Shown here: piece after piece, positions 62,027-64,000 of the stretch | Layout: each line of letters begins with the position of its first letter | Numbering within the stretch: position 1 is the stretch's first letter | NCBI GenBank assembly: GCA_037893225.1 | Contig: JAZGUH010000533.1 | Span: 1 to 64,000, forward strand | From: Hippasteria phrygiana | Taxonomy: Eukaryota; Echinodermata; Asteroidea; Valvatida; Goniasteridae | Direction of reading: 5' to 3' | Length of the DNA: 64,000 nt | Translations under genes and position numbers: made by a program | The notes under the pieces: generated by a model | The model's database searches: none | Told to the model about the DNA's origin: nothing | The model's input: the letters and a program-made list of their open reading frames with translations, nothing else

Positions 62027-63317
62027 TTGTGGAGAAAATTCAAACCTCGCAATGTTTATTTTCTTCCCGGCCACCATCTGTGTGCAGATTACTTCTTATT
62101 TATTGCTCCATGCTTGTCAAATTCCCGAGGGTATGGACTTGCTTTACTCATTCATAATTGCATGAAATATCAACCAAATTCAGTAATTTTGACATGTATG
62201 GATAGCTTAGATCTGGCGCTACATGTTGCAATTATCGGCGGCTTCTTAGAGTTAACACTTGTGGAGAAAATTCAAACCTCGCAATGTTTATTTTCTTCCC
62301 GGCCACCATCTGTGTGCAGATTACCTCTTATTTATTGCTCCATGCATGTCAAATTCCCTGGGGTATGGACTTGCTTTACTCATTCATAATTGCATGAAAT
62401 ATCAACCAAATTCAGTAATTTTGACATGTATGGATAGCTTAGATCTGGCGCTACATGTTGCAATCATCGGCGGCTTCTTAGAGTTAAAACTTGTGGAGAA
62501 AATTCAAACCTCGCAATGTTTATTTTCTTTCCGGCCAACATCTGTGTACATGTTACCGTCTATTTATTGCTCCATGCCTGTCAAATTCCCTAGGGTATGA
62601 CTTGCTTTACTCATTCATAATTGCATGAAATATAAACCAAATACAGTAATTTTGACATGTATGGATAGCTTAGATCTGGCGCTACATGTTGCAATTATCG
62701 GCGGCTTCTTAGAGTTAAAACTTGTTCAGAAAATTCAAACCTCGCAATGTTTATGCTCTTTCCGGCCAACATCTGTGTACATGTTACCGTCTATTTATTG
62801 CTCCATGCATGTCAAATTCCCTGGGGTATGGACTTGCTTTACTCATTCATAATTGCATGAAATATCAACCAAATTCAGTAATTTTGACATGTATGGATAG
62901 CTTAGATCTGGCGCTACATGTTGCAGTTATCGGCGGCTTCTTAGAGTTAACACTTGTGGAGAAAATTCAAACCTCGCAATGTTTATTTTCTTCCCGGCCA
63001 CCATCTGTGTGCAGATTACCTCTTATTTATTGCTCCATGCATGTCAAATTCCCTGGGGTATGGACTTGCTTTACTCATTCATAATTGCATGAAATATCAA
63101 CCAAATTCAGTAATTTTGACATGTATGGATAGCTTAGATCTGGCGCTACATGTTGCAATTATCGGCGGCTTCTTAGAGTTAACACTTGTGGAGAAAATTC
63201 AAACCTCGCAATGTTTATTTTCTTTCCGGCCAACATCTGTGTACATATTACCGTCTATTTATTGCTCCATGCATGTAAAATTCCCTAGGGTATGGACTTG
63301 CTTTATTCATTCATAAT
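62027..63317. repeat. Patch of monomers with unusually many private changes
   Basis: Seven or so changes seen nowhere else in the window cluster here: 'gcttgtc' (62111) and 'cgagggtatgg' (62126) in the unit at 62027; 'cttgttcag' (62722) and 'tatgctcttt' (62753) in the M4 at 62722; 'gcagttatc' (62923); and 'atgtaaaat' (63273). Elsewhere private changes are about one per several kilobases. Confidence 0.85.
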
Positions 63318-63880
63318 TGCATGAAATATCAACCAAATTCAGTAATTTTGACATGTATGGATAGCTTAGATCTGGCGCTACATGTTGCAATTATCGGCGG
63401 CTTCTTAGAGTTAACACTTGTGGAGAAAATTCAAACCTCGCAATGTTTATTTTCTTCCCGGCCACCATCTGTGTGCAGATTACCTCTTATTTATTGCTCC
63501 ATGCATGTCAAATTCCCTGGGGTATGGACTTGCTTTACTCATTCATAATTGCATGAAATATCAACCAAATTCAGTAATTTTGACATGTATGGATAGCTTA
63601 GATCTGGCGCTACATGTTACAATCATCGGCGGCTTCTTAGAGTTAAAACTTGTGGAGAAAATTCAAACCTCGCAATGTTTATTTTCTTTCCGGCCAACAT
63701 CTGTGTACATGTTACCGTCTATTTATTGCTCCATGCCTGTCAAATTCCCTAGGGTATAACTTGCTTTACTCATTCATAATTGCATGAAATATCAACCAAA
63801 TTCAGTAATTTTGACATGTATGGATAGCTTAGATCTGGCGCTACATGTTGCAATTATCGGCGGCTTCTTATAGTTAACAC

Positions 63881-64000
63881 GTGTGGAGAAAATTCAAACC
63901 TCGCAATGTTTATTTTCTTCCCGGCCACCATCTGTGTGCAGATTACTTCTTATTTATTGCTCCATGCATGTCAAATTCCCTGGGGTATGGACTTGCTTTA
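63881..64000 (+). repeat. Partial satellite monomer at right window edge (M1 variant)
   Basis: This is the first 120 bp of an M1 unit, cut by the window end, so the array continues to the right. It is preceded by 'ttatag' and the variant 'acacgtgtgg' and carries 'attacttctt' in place of 'attacctctt'. The same combination occurs in the unit at 54842, which marks it as the displaced copy of that unit. Confidence 0.95.

Larger units (their letters stand above)
1..64000. repeat. Satellite DNA array, 232-bp monomer (whole window)
   Basis: The sequence is a continuous head-to-tail tandem repeat from end to end. Monomers start with 'ttgtggag' at 84, 316, 547, 779, 1010, 1241, 1473 and so on to 63881, all in the same orientation. 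Of 275 complete units, most are 232 bp and 62 have lost one base, mostly at a single site ('gtatggac' to 'gtatgac'). Consensus GC counted on one monomer is 91 of 232 (39%). Neighbouring monomers differ at roughly a dozen recurrent diagnostic sites and few private ones. No unrelated sequence interrupts the array. Role is inferred: arrays of this type form centromeric, pericentromeric or knob/subtelomeric heterochromatin in eukaryotes. I do not recognise the family. Confidence 0.98.
51365..64000. repeat. Array domain VI: M1-M1-M2s-M4 tetramers and displaced copies
   Basis: Unit order: M1-M1-M1s-M6-M1-M1-M2s-M4-M1-M1-M2s-M4-MX-M1-M2s-M1-M1-M2s-M4-M3-M2-M2s-M2-M7-M1-M2s-M4-M3-M2-M2s-M2-M7-M1-M1-M1-M2s-M4-M3-M2-M1-M1-M6-M1-M1-M2s-M4-M1-M1-M2s-M4-M1-M3-M1-M2s-M1 (cut). 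The 'attacttctt' variant of M1 (52292, 53219, 54842, 61101, 62027, 63881) is specific to this domain. Confidence 0.9.

Noticed and set aside
1..64000. Several hundred overlapping + strand open reading frames of 66-197 codons with similar translations
   Set aside because: They are translations of the same satellite in rotating frames. Most begin at TTG, overlap one another by over 100 bases, have no promoter or splice context, and are interrupted or extended by single-base variants with no sign of frame conservation.
1..64000. CRISPR array
   Set aside because: The repeat fills the entire period. There are no unique spacers of uniform length between short conserved repeats, and there are no cas genes.
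1..64000. A tandem-repeat protein gene (long repetitive coding region)
   Set aside because: 232 and 231 bp are not multiples of three, so the frame is not maintained between units, and stops occur in every unit in each frame register.
1..64000. Transposable element, LTR or insertion sequence within the array
   Set aside because: Spacing of unit starts accounts for every base apart from the 36-bp loss, the 94-bp internal duplication (7 bp of filler) and single-base changes. No room remains for an insertion, and no target-site duplications were seen.
1..64000. CENP-B box
   Set aside because: The motif core requires TTCG with a downstream CGGG. The consensus has no TTCG or CGAA on either strand in any unit type.
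1..64000. tRNA, rRNA (including 5S arrays) or small RNA genes
   Set aside because: The period is close to some 5S units, but no 5S-like internal control region, tRNA cloverleaf or A/B box arrangement is visible in the monomer.

Overview
The whole 64 kb is one uninterrupted tandem satellite array. It is made of about 276 head-to-tail copies of a roughly 232-bp monomer: 275 complete copies from position 84 to 63880, with a partial copy at each end. I find no gene, RNA gene, transposon or non-satellite spacer. My length accounting closes exactly. 275 monomers of 232 bp, minus 62 single-base losses, minus one 36-bp deletion, plus one 94-bp partial duplication and one 1-bp insertion, gives the observed 63,797 bp. 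The consensus monomer is about 39% GC. An array of this size and homogeneity with multi-monomer higher-order repeats (HORs) points to a eukaryotic chromosome, in centromeric, pericentromeric or other constitutive heterochromatin. I do not recognise the family and cannot name the organism.

Naming used here. Each monomer is counted from a conserved 'ttgtggag' start (position 1). M1 has 'acac' before the start, then 'tcccggccacc' and 'gtgcagattacct'. M2 has 'aaac' before the start, then 'tttccggccaac' and 'gtacatgttaccg'. M3 has 'acac' (usually), then 'tttccggccaac', 'gtacatattaccg' and a downstream 'tttattc' instead of 'tttactc'. The suffix s marks 231-bp forms with a right-hand cassette 'gcctgtc ... 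ctagggtatgac', which lost one g of 'gtatggac'. M4 to M9 are rarer derivatives and recombinants, described individually below.

Layout. Domain I (1-15212) is an M1/M2/M3 mosaic with few 231-bp copies; a damaged spot at 9.81-10.30 kb carries a deletion and a filler-bearing duplication. Domain II (15213-29110) introduces M3s, M4, M1s, M5, M8 and M9 in nested HORs. A bridge (29111-30268) leads to domain III (30269-34211), which returns to domain I composition and shares a 3.7-kb block with 12.66-16.37 kb at a constant 18,999-bp offset. Domain IV (34212-41625) is a 14-monomer HOR with an internal duplicated 7-mer (1622 bp). Domain V (41626-51364) is rich in M1 runs and M7. Domain VI (51365-64000) contains several 8- to 10-kb-displaced copies and extends past the window.

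There are no genes working together. The dynamics visible are those of a satellite: unequal exchange or replication slippage of blocks of 2 to 16 monomers, cassette swapping between monomer types, and local homogenisation. Every open reading frame in the window is the same satellite translated in rotating frames (232 = 3 x 77 + 1), so none is annotated as a gene.
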